Below are positions 14,857 through 15,275 of a stretch of 15,275 nucleotides of DNA, one piece after another. A program made the position numbers and the translations under genes. The number at the start of each line of letters is the position of its first letter. Position 1 is the first letter of the stretch. The notes under the pieces were generated by a model, which was not told where the DNA came from, ran no database searches, and worked only from the letters and a program-made list of their open reading frames with translations. This stretch comes from CAKSQF01 sp964569225 (GTDB lineage: Bacteria; Bacillota; Clostridia; Oscillospirales; CAG-272): assembly GCA_964569225.1 (NCBI GenBank), contig CAZMTU010000056.1:1-15275 (forward strand), in the 5' to 3' direction.

Positions 14857-14896
14857 ACTAAATGCGGCGTATATACAAGCGGAAGGGAGTTTTTAT

Positions 14897-15275
14897 GTGA
14901 CGGAGCGGAAAAAATTGTTGATCTATGCTCATTACTATGTTCCGGACGTTGCCTCTACAGGGCAGATTCTGCGGGAACTGGCGGAGGGAATGCTGGATAC
15001 ATTCGATGTAACGGTTATCTGTGTGGTTCCTTCTTACGAGGGGAATGTAGAGCAGCGGTATAAGACAAAGAAATATTACCGGGAGCAGATCAGTGGGGTA
15101 AATGTGCTTCGGATTCGGGTGCCGGAATTCAGTAAGACAGACAAAAAAAGCCGGATAAAGAATATTTTGAGTTATTTTTTTGGTGCTATGTCCGCTACCT
15201 TTAAAGTCGGAAAGCAGGATTATGTATTCTCCATTTCGCAGCCGCCCATTTTAGGCGGTCTGCTGGGCATATGGG
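14897..15275 (+). CDS. GT4-family glycosyltransferase, WcaI/WbuB-like (N-terminal part only)
   Basis: The gene runs off the window end; 126 codons are visible. The GTG start at 14897 follows GGAAGGGAG with 7 nt spacing; the overlapping ATG at 14895 is closed at once by TGA. The start KLLIYAHYYVPDVASTGQIL is the N-terminal strand and loop of WbuB/WcaI-type retaining glycosyltransferases (GT-B fold), with the loop that positions the acceptor. VICVVPSYEG, VLRIRVPEF and YVFSISQPPILGGLLG also fit that subgroup. The donor-binding E-x7-E part is not in view. It would add a sugar from a nucleotide donor, plausibly GDP-fucose or UDP-glucuronate made by its neighbours, to the lipid-linked repeat unit. 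Which sugar it transfers is not known. Confidence 0.85.
   Translation, partial: MTERKKLLIYAHYYVPDVASTGQILRELAEGMLDTFDVTVICVVPSYEGNVEQRYKTKKYYREQISGVNVLRIRVPEFSKTDKKSRIKNILSYFFGAMSATFKVGKQDYVFSISQPPILGGLLGIW

Overview
The window looks like a chromosomal segment of a low-to-mid GC Gram-positive anaerobe of the Clostridia (Bacillota), probably from the Oscillospirales/Ruminococcaceae side. The grounds are strong purine-rich Shine-Dalgarno sites, TTGACA-17-TACAAT type promoters, TTG and GTG starts, Clostridia-like protein sequences and Gram-positive style polysaccharide genes. Genus and species cannot be fixed from the sequence alone.

Left part (1 to about 1,720): a mobile-element scar at a tRNA gene. 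The right end of an IS3-family insertion sequence (1-270) abuts a decapitated tyrosine-recombinase integrase (269-832). Next comes an intact tRNA-Ser(CGA) on the minus strand (926-1016) with its terminator. Further right lie two partial copies of the 5' half of a tRNA-Ser (1165-1204 and 1348-1388). Both break off just past the anticodon loop, whose 9-bp core is shared by all three copies. This suggests repeated integration or excision by elements that use the tRNA-Ser anticodon loop as attachment site, or alternatively decayed tandem tRNA genes.

Middle part (1,717 to about 5,820): a minus-strand PAP2-type membrane phosphatase; a plus-strand membrane-anchored SGNH/GDSL hydrolase with an apparent His-to-Cys change at the catalytic His position; a strong terminator; the decayed remnant of an unrecognised minus-strand gene; and a minus-strand polyprenyl-phosphate glycosylphosphotransferase that would start repeat-unit synthesis on undecaprenyl phosphate.

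Right part (6,043 to the end): an apparent plus-strand exopolysaccharide/capsule operon behind a good promoter. It runs: secreted protein with two Ig-like repeats; an 865-residue protein built from two tandem Wzz chain-length-determinant modules, each followed by a BY-kinase-like cytoplasmic domain that lacks the Walker A lysine; manC, gmd and fcl (fructose/mannose-phosphate derived GDP-mannose to GDP-L-fucose); a hexapeptide O-acetyltransferase; a UDP-glucose 6-dehydrogenase (UDP-glucuronate); and the start of a WcaI/WbuB-like GT4 glycosyltransferase cut by the window end. Together these predict an acetylated, fucose- and glucuronate-containing surface polysaccharide made on a lipid carrier. 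The most unusual element is the double Wzz/pseudokinase fusion.
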